Below are positions 19,211 to 25,918 of a stretch of 64,000 bases of DNA, piece after piece; position 1 is the stretch's first letter, and the number at the start of each line of letters is the position of its first letter. Under the pieces are notes generated by a model, which worked only from the letters and a program-made list of their open reading frames with translations, ran no database searches and had not been told where the DNA came from. The DNA is from Shimia biformata. GTDB taxonomy: Bacteria > Pseudomonadota > Alphaproteobacteria > Rhodobacterales > Rhodobacteraceae. Location of the stretch: contig NZ_JAFEJK010000001.1 of NCBI RefSeq assembly GCF_016888515.1, positions 2,079,475 through 2,143,474 on the forward strand, given 5' to 3'. The translations under genes were made by a program, and so were the position numbers.

Positions 19211-19507
19211 ATGATGGTTCATGAGAACGAGCTGACTCGTCCTGTTTTGGAGGTGTTGAATGAAAGCCTGCTGGGCGAATTGACAACGACGGAAATTAGG
19301 CGAGCTGTCAAAGAGCGGGTCGCATTGTCGGTTGAGGACCTAGCACCCTTGCAAAATCGATCGGATCAAAAGATCGATCAGGTGATACGAAACTTGAAGT
19401 GTCATCGTAAAACGCCGGGGAATCCGTTTTGCGAAGGCTTCATTGAAGACGTTCCACGTGGTTTCCGGATCACCGAAAGAGGACGGGCCTACTTGAAGCG
19501 CAATTGA
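19211..19507 (+). CDS. Solitary winged-helix protein resembling the Mrr N-terminal domain
   Basis: A 98-residue protein. It starts at tandem ATGs behind AGAGAAGGA. The pattern ELTRPVLEVLNE, then EIRRAVKER, SVEDLAPLQNRSDQKIDQVIRNL and the closing FRITERGRAYL matches the Mrr_N winged-helix domain that precedes the nuclease domain of Mrr-type restriction enzymes. No nuclease domain follows: the gene stops and a strong terminator comes next. Base and codon use are visibly less GC-rich than in neighbours, hinting at acquisition. It may be a DNA-binding regulator or the remnant of a restriction gene. Confidence 0.6.
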   Translation: MMVHENELTRPVLEVLNESLLGELTTTEIRRAVKERVALSVEDLAPLQNRSDQKIDQVIRNLKCHRKTPGNPFCEGFIEDVPRGFRITERGRAYLKRN

Positions 19508-19600
19508 CGAGACACGGAGCGGGTGCGCTCGCTTCGACGACGTTCAGACCGCAGGCATAAACCTCGGGCAGTAATCATAAGTGAGTCTGAACGGCGAAAC

Positions 19601-19630
19601 TTGGGGGGCTTCGGCCCCCCAATTTTTTTG
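19601..19630 (+). terminator. Strong intrinsic terminator
   Basis: GGGGGGC (19603-19609), a TTCG tetraloop and GCCCCCC (19614-19620), extended by a TT/AA pair and followed by a run of seven T. It sits 94 bases after the Mrr-N-like gene and ends that transcript before the convergent mttB-family gene. Confidence 0.92.
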
Positions 19631-19643
19631 TCAGGCCGGGACA

Positions 19644-19719
19644 GGGGGCGCTGCCCCCTCGTTTGAAAACTCGCCGAGTTTTCAAACTTCACCCCCGAGG
19701 TATTTCAGGCAAGAGGAAG
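19644..19719. repeat. Family A dispersed palindromic repeat, copy 1
   Basis: A 76-bp element, 75 of 76 bases identical to the copy at 63155-63230. It begins GGGGGC-GCT-GCCCCC (an inverted repeat), continues with GTTTGAAAACTCG-C-CGAGTTTTCAAAC (a 13-bp perfect inverted repeat around one base), then a non-palindromic tail. The tail supplies the stop codon and last few codons of the mttB-family gene. Confidence 0.95.
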
Positions 19720-21243
19720 ATGGATTTTGAAGCGGGCGCGAATGGCGCTGTCGAGGTCGGGATCGAACCGCGCGGCGCTGGGGGTGGCGAGGATGTCCTG
19801 TTTGCGCGAAGTGGCGTTTTTCAGCAGGTCCGGCTTGCCTTTCTCGGCCCATTCCTTGGGTGAGGTTCGGTCTCCAAGTGACGGATAAACATGATCTTTC
19901 TGCATTCGGCCCAGGGTTTCACCGGTGCCCAGATAATGGCCGGGACCGCCAAGGCAGACCTCGGCGATCTGATCCAGCGCCAGCGTGGTGTCATCGACCT
20001 CGATCCCGCGCACACAGCGCAAGGCCTGACCGATCAGGTCATCGCCAAGGATCAGGCTTTCGTGGCAGAAACCCAAGAGCGAGGCATGCATCCCGGCGGC
20101 TTCATAGACCATGTTCAGCCCCGACAGCCCGGCCATGACATTGGAACACATCTGTTCCCATCCCGCCTGCATGTCGGGCAGTTTGCTGTCCGAGGCACCG
20201 GCGGCAGCGCCTCCGGGCAGGCTGTAGAACTTGTGCATCTGGGCGCAACCCGCCGTCAGCAGCGCCTGTTCGCCCGAGCCGACCGTCATCGCTCCGGTGC
20301 GCAGATCAAGGCCGAAAGGCCATGTGCCGAAGATCGCCGGATGACCGGGCGCGATGGCGTTGACATAGACCACGCCCGCCAGGCATTCCGCCACCGATTG
20401 CACGATGGCCCCGGCAATGGTCGAGGGCGCGGTGGCCCCGGCCATGCCTGCCGACAACAGCAGGACCGGCATGCCACCCGCGATACAGGCTTCCATGACA
20501 AGGCAGGCGTCGGTGGCGAATTTCATCGGCGGCACGACGAAGCAATTGGAATTGCTGACAAAGGGGCGCGCGCGCCATGCGTCTTCGCTGCCCGCGATCA
20601 TGTGCAGCATCTCCAGCGCGTCGGCGACGAACCCCGGTTCGGTGAAAGAGGTGCCGACATGTTTCGTGGTGCCAGAACAGCAGGCATAGATCGTGTTCAG
20701 GTCCATCTCGCGGTTGTCGGGGATGTCGCGGGCGACCATTGGGCGTTGGACGAAATGGATATTGTCCAGTCTGTCGGCGATACGGGCGGCGTCGTGCAGG
20801 TCCTGAACGGTCGAGTCGCGATAGCTGCGGCCATCGACATCGACCATGTGGACGGCGGCTCCGGCGGTTCCGAAATGTACCCTGTTTCCAGTTAGGTGCA
20901 GGTCGTTCTTCATGTCGCGCGAAGGCAGGGTGACATCCCGGTTCGCGGTCTGAAGCGCTGCTTCGACCACGGCGCGGGGAAAGCGCAGACGGCCATCGGC
21001 GCCCAAGGTGGCGCCGACGCGGGTCATGTGGTCGATCCCGCTGGGTGGCGCGTCGGCCAGCCCGATCTGTTCCAGCGCGGTCAGGGCCGCTTCGTGGATG
21101 CGGGTCACGTCGGTGTCAGAGAGCGGCCGGTATTGCCCGCCCTCAAGTCCGGCCCGGACCGGGCGGGTGTCAGCGGCAAGCGGGGCGGCGCGGGCGGCGC
21201 GTCGTGCGGCGCGGCCAGAGCGTCGGGGGGAGTGGTCAGTCAT
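19705..21243 (-). CDS. MttB-family (trimethylamine/glycine betaine) methyltransferase
   Basis: A 512-residue TIM-barrel protein of the MttB superfamily, which moves methyl groups from quaternary or tertiary amines to a corrinoid protein. I see no in-frame amber codon, so it is a non-pyrrolysine member, the group that in characterised cases uses glycine betaine or related compounds. The start is the ATG at 21243 (MTDHSPRRSG, then a basic Ala/Arg stretch) with AGGA upstream; the frame extends further but that part overlaps a small upstream ORF. No corrinoid protein gene is adjacent. The last codons lie inside a family A repeat. Confidence 0.85.
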   Translation of the reverse strand: MTDHSPRRSGRAARRAARAAPLAADTRPVRAGLEGGQYRPLSDTDVTRIHEAALTALEQIGLADAPPSGIDHMTRVGATLGADGRLRFPRAVVEAALQTANRDVTLPSRDMKNDLHLTGNRVHFGTAGAAVHMVDVDGRSYRDSTVQDLHDAARIADRLDNIHFVQRPMVARDIPDNREMDLNTIYACCSGTTKHVGTSFTEPGFVADALEMLHMIAGSEDAWRARPFVSNSNCFVVPPMKFATDACLVMEACIAGGMPVLLLSAGMAGATAPSTIAGAIVQSVAECLAGVVYVNAIAPGHPAIFGTWPFGLDLRTGAMTVGSGEQALLTAGCAQMHKFYSLPGGAAAGASDSKLPDMQAGWEQMCSNVMAGLSGLNMVYEAAGMHASLLGFCHESLILGDDLIGQALRCVRGIEVDDTTLALDQIAEVCLGGPGHYLGTGETLGRMQKDHVYPSLGDRTSPKEWAEKGKPDLLKNATSRKQDILATPSAARFDPDLDSAIRARFKIHLPLA

Positions 21244-21280
21244 GGAGGGCGTCCTGTGGCGGGAAAGGGGAAAAAGGCGG

Positions 21281-21373
21281 TCAAACCCGTTCCGGCCGCC
21301 CACGCGCGGCGCGCCCCCGGCGTCCGCCGATGGTGACGATGACCAGCGTGATCTTGCTGCGCATTGCCTGCAT
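21281..21373 (-). CDS. Possible 30-residue peptide upstream of the mttB-family gene
   Basis: A short reading frame, MQAMRSKITLVIVTIGGRRG then an Ala/Arg/Gly-rich basic tail to residue 30. It has the best ribosome binding site of the region (AAGGAG, seven bases from the ATG at 21373) and ends 37 bases before the methyltransferase start. It has a hydrophobic core ITLVIVTI followed by a positive tail, like a membrane peptide or a translated leader. I do not recognise it, and short frames with good sites occur by chance. Confidence 0.4.
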   Translation of the reverse strand: MQAMRSKITLVIVTIGGRRGRAARGRPERV

Positions 21374-21449
21374 GACATGTCTCCTTCGCCCATAGGGGCA
21401 GAGGATCGCGCGCCGTGCAGCGCTGTTTGCGACGCAATGTCGTTTTTGG

Positions 21450-22622
21450 TCAGTCTGACAGGGGGGCCGCGAAATCGACCAGAACCCGCAATGCTTCGGC
21501 AAAGCGGTCATCGTCGATGGTCATGGCGACGCGCACATGGCCCGCCGCCGACTGGCCAAAGCTTTCGCCCGGCATGACCGCGATCCGGTGGGCATCCAGC
21601 AGGCGGTTGGCGAAATCCTCGCCGCTCAGCCCGGTCGTGCGGATATCCAGCATCAGGTACATCGCCCCCTGCGCCGGGATCAGGCCCACGGCGTTCTGAC
21701 CTTCGAGAATGTCCTGCGCCAGCGCCCGGCGGCGGCGGAACGGGGCCGAGACCTCGTCTTCAAGGGCGGTGCCCTGCGCCAGCGCGAACTCTGCCGCGTC
21801 CTGAATGAACCCCGCGACGCCATAGGTGGTGTGGGTGGCAAGGGTGATAAGGGTCTGGATCACCTCTTCAGGGCCGGCGATCCAGCCGATGCGACTGCCG
21901 GTCATGGCATGGCTTTTCGACATCGACCCGACCACCAGCGTGCGGTCGGTCATGCCGGGCAGGGCGCGGGGGCTGAGGTGGGCACCCTGCCAGACCTGCG
22001 TGTCATAGACCTCGTCCGAGATCAGCCACAGATCGTTTTCGATGCAGACCGATGCGATCCCCTCAAGCGTCTGGCGGGAATAGACCGTGCCGGTGGGGTT
22101 GTTCGGCGTGTTGATCAGCAGCGACTTGGCACCGCTGGCAAGGCGGGCGATGTCGTCGGGGCGGGGCTGAAACGCGTCCTCGGCATGGGTCGGCACCGGG
22201 ACCGGCACCGCGCCGACGCTGCGGATGGTGCCGGGGTAGGTGGCGTAATAGGGGTCAAGGAACAGCGCCCGGTCGCCTTCGTCACAGACCGCGTGATGGC
22301 TGGCGAATAGGGCCGACTGGCCGCCGGGGGTGATCAGGATGTTGTCGCGGGTGGTGGGAACCCCGGTGCGTGCCGTCAGCCGGTCTGCCACCGCGTCGCG
22401 CAGACCCGGCGTGCCGGGCACCATGGCATAGCCGGTATGACCGCCCAGCGCCGCGCGATGCATCGCATCGAGGATCACCGGGTCGGTGCGGATGTCATGC
22501 TCGCCAATAGTCAGTTCGATCACGTCCTGACCTTCGGCAATCATGCGACGCGCCTTGTAGAACACGTCCCAGCCGTCGGAACCGCCACCGGTCAGATGTG
22601 TGATGCGATGTGAAAGCTGCAT
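21450..22622 (-). CDS. Class I pyridoxal-phosphate aminotransferase
   Basis: A 390-residue fold-type I aminotransferase. Family marks are YAMVPGTPGLRDAVA (about 65-79), NTPNNPTGTVYS at 171-182, DEVYD at 203-207 and SMSKSHAMTGSRIGW with the PLP lysine at 236. It most resembles aspartate/aromatic aminotransferases; the amino donor is unknown. It lies upstream of the 30-residue ORF and the mttB-family gene on the same strand, but a 76-bp gap separates it from the small ORF, so an operon is possible, not certain. The start is the ATG at 22622. Confidence 0.88.
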   Translation of the reverse strand: MQLSHRITHLTGGGSDGWDVFYKARRMIAEGQDVIELTIGEHDIRTDPVILDAMHRAALGGHTGYAMVPGTPGLRDAVADRLTARTGVPTTRDNILITPGGQSALFASHHAVCDEGDRALFLDPYYATYPGTIRSVGAVPVPVPTHAEDAFQPRPDDIARLASGAKSLLINTPNNPTGTVYSRQTLEGIASVCIENDLWLISDEVYDTQVWQGAHLSPRALPGMTDRTLVVGSMSKSHAMTGSRIGWIAGPEEVIQTLITLATHTTYGVAGFIQDAAEFALAQGTALEDEVSAPFRRRRALAQDILEGQNAVGLIPAQGAMYLMLDIRTTGLSGEDFANRLLDAHRIAVMPGESFGQSAAGHVRVAMTIDDDRFAEALRVLVDFAAPLSD

Positions 22623-22940
22623 GTCGCCCCCCCCGTGAATGGAACGCCGAGGGGCACATATCGGGCCGGATTCGTCAAATCAAAATCCGTGATCGGGGGT
22701 ATCACGCGGGGGGTTGGTCGGCGGCGAGAAGGACAGCGCCTGACCCTGGGTGGGCGAGAAGCGCCCTCCCATGGGGGGGGTCGGGCGCTGCACGGGTGTC
22801 CTCCCGGGCTATGCAAGCGCTGAAATGTGGTAGAATGATCGACCCAACCCACAAGGCGACGGAGCCCCCCCCCAGACCGTTTCGCTGCATCTGGGCCTAA
22901 GGTGGACGGACTCTGTCCGCTGGTGCCGCCGAGAGAAACC
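22623..22940. other. 318-bp gene-free spacer
   Basis: Between the aminotransferase start and the yjbR-like stop, both on the minus strand. It contains family B repeat copy 2, a run of nine C (22866-22874), a small GCGGAC/GTCC-type hairpin and a CCGAG/CTCGG hairpin near the yjbR end that may help end that transcript. I see no credible coding sequence. Confidence 0.6.
22734..22790. repeat. Family B palindromic repeat, copy 2
   Basis: Outer arms CAGCGCCTGACCC (22734-22746) and GGGTCGGGCGCTG (22778-22790) pair over 13 bases with one C-to-T difference. Between them lies the inner hairpin GGGCG-AGAAG-CGCCC (22752-22766), identical to the one in copy 3. The arrangement is a hairpin within a hairpin. 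Confidence 0.85.
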
Positions 22941-23285
22941 TCATTCCCTCGGCGCCAGGCTGTTCTGCAGCTTCTTGGTCAACCCCGCGCGGATCGTGTC
23001 ATAGGCGATCTCAAGCCGGTGGCGCAGTGCGTCCTCGCCCGCATCCAGCGGGAACAAAACCCAGGAGCGGTGGAAATAGGGCGCTTTTTGGGCTTCGCCG
23101 ACCTCGATCAGCATCTGTGCGGTCTCGACATCCGGGGTCTTGACCGAGACGCCGGTCCCTTGCGTGCCGACGCAGGCAAACATCTTGCCGCCGACTTTCC
23201 ACGCATCATGGCCGCCGCCCCAGGGGTCGGAGCATTCGGCACCGGGGAAGGTGGCGCAGATGGCGTTGACGGTGTCGCGAGACAT
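22941..23285 (-). CDS. MmcQ/YjbR family protein
   Basis: A 114-residue protein of the YjbR fold: it starts MSRDTVNAICATFPGAECSD and includes GGGHDAWKVGGKMFACV, YFHRSWVLFP and a C-terminal AYDTIRAGLTKKLQ. The family is described as DNA-binding-like with a double-wing fold, but its role is unknown. I start at the ATG at 23285, which leaves a 25-bp gap to soxR; a longer reading would overlap soxR. No strong ribosome binding site is visible, so it may be coupled to soxR translation. Confidence 0.8.
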   Translation of the reverse strand: MSRDTVNAICATFPGAECSDPWGGGHDAWKVGGKMFACVGTQGTGVSVKTPDVETAQMLIEVGEAQKAPYFHRSWVLFPLDAGEDALRHRLEIAYDTIRAGLTKKLQNSLAPRE

Positions 23286-23310
23286 GGGCTCAGTTTGCCC
23301 CGCGGCAAGG

Positions 23311-23793
23311 TCATTCGTCCACCCCGATATCCGCCGCGCTGTCGCCCATGACATAGCGCGGCCCCTGTCCCAGCCGGCTGGCCGCGTCCTTGGGATTGTA
23401 AAGCGCGCAGGTTTTCAGCGACAGGCAACCGCAGCCGATGCAGCTGTCTAGCCGCGCGCGCAGCGCCTGCATCTGCGCGATCCGCGCGTCCAGCTCGGCC
23501 CCGAAACGGCGCGAGATCTTGGCCCAGTCGGATTTGGTCGGCGTGCGGGAGTCGGGCAGGGACGACAGCGCCTCGGCGATTTCCTCAAGCGTGAAGCCCA
23601 GCGCCTGGCTGATCTTGATGAAGGACAGCCGGCGCAGGTCGGCGCGTTCGAAGCGGCGCTGGCCGCTGTCGGTGCGAAAAGGGCGGACGAATCCCTTTTC
23701 CTCGTAGAAGCGGATCGCCGAGGGTGCGAGGCCGGATCGCGCCGAGATTTCACCAATTGAAAATCCATGTCTTTGCAAGCGTCTGTTTTGCAT
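23311..23793 (-). CDS. soxR: Redox-sensitive transcriptional activator SoxR
   Basis: A 160-residue MerR-family regulator. The N-terminal winged helix (about 10-80) contains FSIGEISARSGLAPSAIRFYEEKG, then a dimerisation helix, then the [2Fe-2S] ligands C118, C121, C123 and C129 (C-x2-C-x-C-x5-C), which define SoxR. It senses redox-cycling compounds or nitric oxide through oxidation of the cluster. It is divergent from a VOC-family gene, and the shared spacer has a MerR-type promoter with a 19-bp spacer pointing at that gene, which is the likely target. Confidence 0.95.
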   Translation of the reverse strand: MQNRRLQRHGFSIGEISARSGLAPSAIRFYEEKGFVRPFRTDSGQRRFERADLRRLSFIKISQALGFTLEEIAEALSSLPDSRTPTKSDWAKISRRFGAELDARIAQMQALRARLDSCIGCGCLSLKTCALYNPKDAASRLGQGPRYVMGDSAADIGVDE

Positions 23794-23806
23794 TGGTATT
23801 TTTCTA

Positions 23807-23837
23807 TTGAGTTCAAGCTATATTGAGAAACTAGAGT
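23807..23837 (+). promoter_or_regulatory. SoxR-type promoter with 19-bp spacer
   Basis: TTGAGT (23807-23812) and TAGAGT (23832-23837) are separated by 19 bases, the overlong spacer that MerR-family activators untwist. The spacer contains TCAA-N6-TTGA dyad symmetry (23813-23826), resembling the core of SoxR boxes. It points toward the VOC gene at 23875 and begins 14 bases from the soxR start codon. Confidence 0.65.
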
Positions 23838-23874
23838 GATTGTCGATGAAATTCAATCACGAAAGGAACTTCAA

Positions 23875-24249
23875 ATGAAACTGGAACATGTCAATGTCAC
23901 CGTACCCGATGCCAAGGCAACCGCGGCGGTGCTGTGTGATCTCTTTGGCTGGCATATCCGCTGGCAGGGCCCCGCGATCAACGATGGCTTTACCGTGCAT
24001 GTGGGCACGGATGACAATTATCTGGCGCTTTATTCTCCGGGTGGGGACCTCAGCCCGGCGCAGAACAATTACCTTCAGATCAACGGCTTGAACCATGTCG
24101 GGCTGGTGGTTGACGACCTTGACGGGATGGAGACACGTGTGAAGGCGGCGGGCTATACACCGCATAATCACGCCGATTACGAACCCGGTCGGCGGTTCTA
24201 CTTCGATGGGCCGGACGGGATCGAGTTCGAACTGGTCAGTTACGACTGA
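23875..24249 (+). CDS. VOC (glyoxalase-fold) family protein
   Basis: A 124-residue protein with the two-module vicinal oxygen chelate fold: MKLEHVNVTVPD opens the first module and GLNHVGLVVDDLDGME the second, closing with RRFYFDGPDGIEFELVSYD. Potential metal ligands are His5, His73 and Glu119 (approximate). Members include lactoylglutathione lyase, dioxygenases and antibiotic-binding proteins; the reaction is not predictable. GAAAGGAA precedes the ATG. Its promoter region is shared with soxR, so it is probably induced by redox-active compounds and may detoxify one. Confidence 0.82.
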   Translation: MKLEHVNVTVPDAKATAAVLCDLFGWHIRWQGPAINDGFTVHVGTDDNYLALYSPGGDLSPAQNNYLQINGLNHVGLVVDDLDGMETRVKAAGYTPHNHADYEPGRRFYFDGPDGIEFELVSYD

Positions 24250-24287
24250 GACTTGCCAAACAACATGCGGCGGCCTAGGGTCGCCCC

Positions 24288-24332
24288 ATGACCAGGAACG
24301 CGACCATCATTATCTGCTGCATTATCCGCTGA
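24288..24332 (+). CDS. Possible 14-residue Cys-Cys leader peptide upstream of cysS
   Basis: Short frame MTRNATIIICCIIR then TGA. AGGG lies seven bases before the ATG, a workable ribosome binding site. Two adjacent cysteine codons (TGC TGC) in a 14-codon frame, 100 bases before the cysteinyl-tRNA synthetase start, are what a cysteine-sensing translated leader would look like. I do not see a clear terminator hairpin with a T-run after it, so control, if any, may be translational. This is an inference from position and composition. Confidence 0.35.
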   Translation: MTRNATIIICCIIR

Positions 24333-24432
24333 CATCGTTGGCGGGCGTTCTTCTATTCCAAACATGAGATGAAGTTGCTAAGTCCCGCGTGATGGACAAG
24401 CCGGTGGGTTCTGCCGTGCCATGCGAGGGCTT

Positions 24433-25803
24433 ATGACGACGATCAAACTGCACAACACCATGACCCGGCGAAAAGAGGTCTTTGCCCCGATCGACCCGCA
24501 AAACGTGCGGATGTATGTCTGTGGCCCGACGGTCTATGACCGCGCCCATATCGGCAATGCCCGGCCCGTGGTGGTCTTTGACACGCTTTACCGCCTGTTG
24601 CGCCATGTCTACGGGGCCGACCACGTCACCTACGTGCGCAATTTCACCGACGTCGATGACAAGATCAACGCGCGGGCCGAGCGTGACGGCGTGCCGATCT
24701 CGAAGATCACCGCCGAGACGACGCAATGGTATCTGGATGACATGGGCGCGCTTGGCGCGCTGGAGCCAAACGCCATGCCGCGCGCGACCGAGTATATCCC
24801 GCAGATGGTGGCGATGATCGAGGGGCTGATCGAGAAGGGCCACGCCTATGCCGCCGAGGGCCACGTGCTGTTCTCGGTTGAAAGCTATGAGCGTTATGGC
24901 GCGCTGTCGGGCCGCTCGGTTGATGACATGATCGCCGGGGCGCGGGTCGAAGTGGCGCCTTACAAGCGTAACCCGATGGATTTCGTGCTGTGGAAACCGT
25001 CAAGCGATGACCTGCCGGGCTGGGACAGCCCCTGGGGGCGCGGGCGTCCGGGTTGGCACATCGAATGCTCGGCGATGAGCTACGAATTGCTGGGCGAAAG
25101 CTTCGACATTCACGGTGGCGGCAACGACCTGATGTTCCCGCACCACGAAAACGAAATCGCCCAAAGCTGCTGTGCCCATCCCGAAGGTGGTTTTGCGCAG
25201 GTCTGGATGCATAACGAGATGCTGCAGGTCGAGGGCAAGAAGATGTCCAAGTCTCTGGGCAACTTCTTCACCGTGCGCGATCTGCTGGATCAGGGCGTGC
25301 CGGGCGAGGTGATCCGGTTCGTGTTTCTCAGCACGCATTATGGCAAGCCGATGGACTGGACCGCGAAGAAGGCGGGCGAAGCAGAGGCGACGCTGCGAAA
25401 GTGGCGTATGCTGACCGAGGGCATCGAGCCCTCGTCCACCGTGCCCGCAGCAGTGGTTTCCGCCTTGGCAGACGATCTGAACACGGCGGGTGCGATCACA
25501 GAATTGCATCGACTGGCCAACGCGAGCGACGTCGCCGAACTTTTGGCGGGTGCGCAGATGCTCGGTCTGTTGACCGATGAAATGGGTGACTGGGCCGATG
25601 CACCGGATGCGGATCTATCCGGGCTGGCGAAGGTTCTTGCTGATACACGCGCCAAGGCGATGGAAACCAAGGATTTCTCGGAAGTTGACCGCATCAAGGC
25701 CGCGCTGATCGATGCTGGTGTCGAAGTGCGGATGTCCAAAGAGGGCGTCGAACTGGTTCCGGGTCCGGGATTTGATGCCGCGAAGCTGGAAGGGGTGCTG
25801 TGA
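24433..25803 (+). CDS. cysS: Cysteinyl-tRNA synthetase
   Basis: Charges tRNA-Cys; class I synthetase. The 456 residues show the HIGH-type HIGN at 39-42, KKMSKS at 269-274, and the zinc-site residues C30 (VCGPTVYD), C212 (GWHIECSAM) and H237 with E241 (FPHHENE). I start at the ATG at 24433 (MTTIKLHNT) because GAGGG sits four bases before it; an in-frame ATG 12 bases upstream lacks a site. It is preceded by a leader region with a Cys-Cys ORF and followed by a family B repeat. Confidence 0.97.
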   Translation: MTTIKLHNTMTRRKEVFAPIDPQNVRMYVCGPTVYDRAHIGNARPVVVFDTLYRLLRHVYGADHVTYVRNFTDVDDKINARAERDGVPISKITAETTQWYLDDMGALGALEPNAMPRATEYIPQMVAMIEGLIEKGHAYAAEGHVLFSVESYERYGALSGRSVDDMIAGARVEVAPYKRNPMDFVLWKPSSDDLPGWDSPWGRGRPGWHIECSAMSYELLGESFDIHGGGNDLMFPHHENEIAQSCCAHPEGGFAQVWMHNEMLQVEGKKMSKSLGNFFTVRDLLDQGVPGEVIRFVFLSTHYGKPMDWTAKKAGEAEATLRKWRMLTEGIEPSSTVPAAVVSALADDLNTAGAITELHRLANASDVAELLAGAQMLGLLTDEMGDWADAPDADLSGLAKVLADTRAKAMETKDFSEVDRIKAALIDAGVEVRMSKEGVELVPGPGFDAAKLEGVL

Positions 25804-25821
25804 TGTATATGCGCGACATGA

Positions 25822-25884
25822 GGGCAGTGCCCGTCCGCGGGGGGGCGAGAAGCGCCCGCCCGGGGGGGCGGACGGGCGCTGCCC
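25822..25884. repeat. Family B palindromic repeat, copy 3 (most complete)
   Basis: Outer arms of 17 bases (25822-25838 and 25868-25884) pair with one C-to-T difference, and enclose GGGCG-AGAAG-CGCCC (25843-25857) and a G-run. It fills most of the gap between cysS and cimA, so the RNA of any read-through transcript would fold strongly here. Confidence 0.9.
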
Positions 25885-25918
25885 GTGACGCAAGCGCCAC
25901 GGACAAGGAGTGCAAGCC

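Noticed and set aside
19705-21243. Pyrrolysine-containing trimethylamine methyltransferase
   Set aside because: The frame has no internal amber codon and no pyl genes are nearby.
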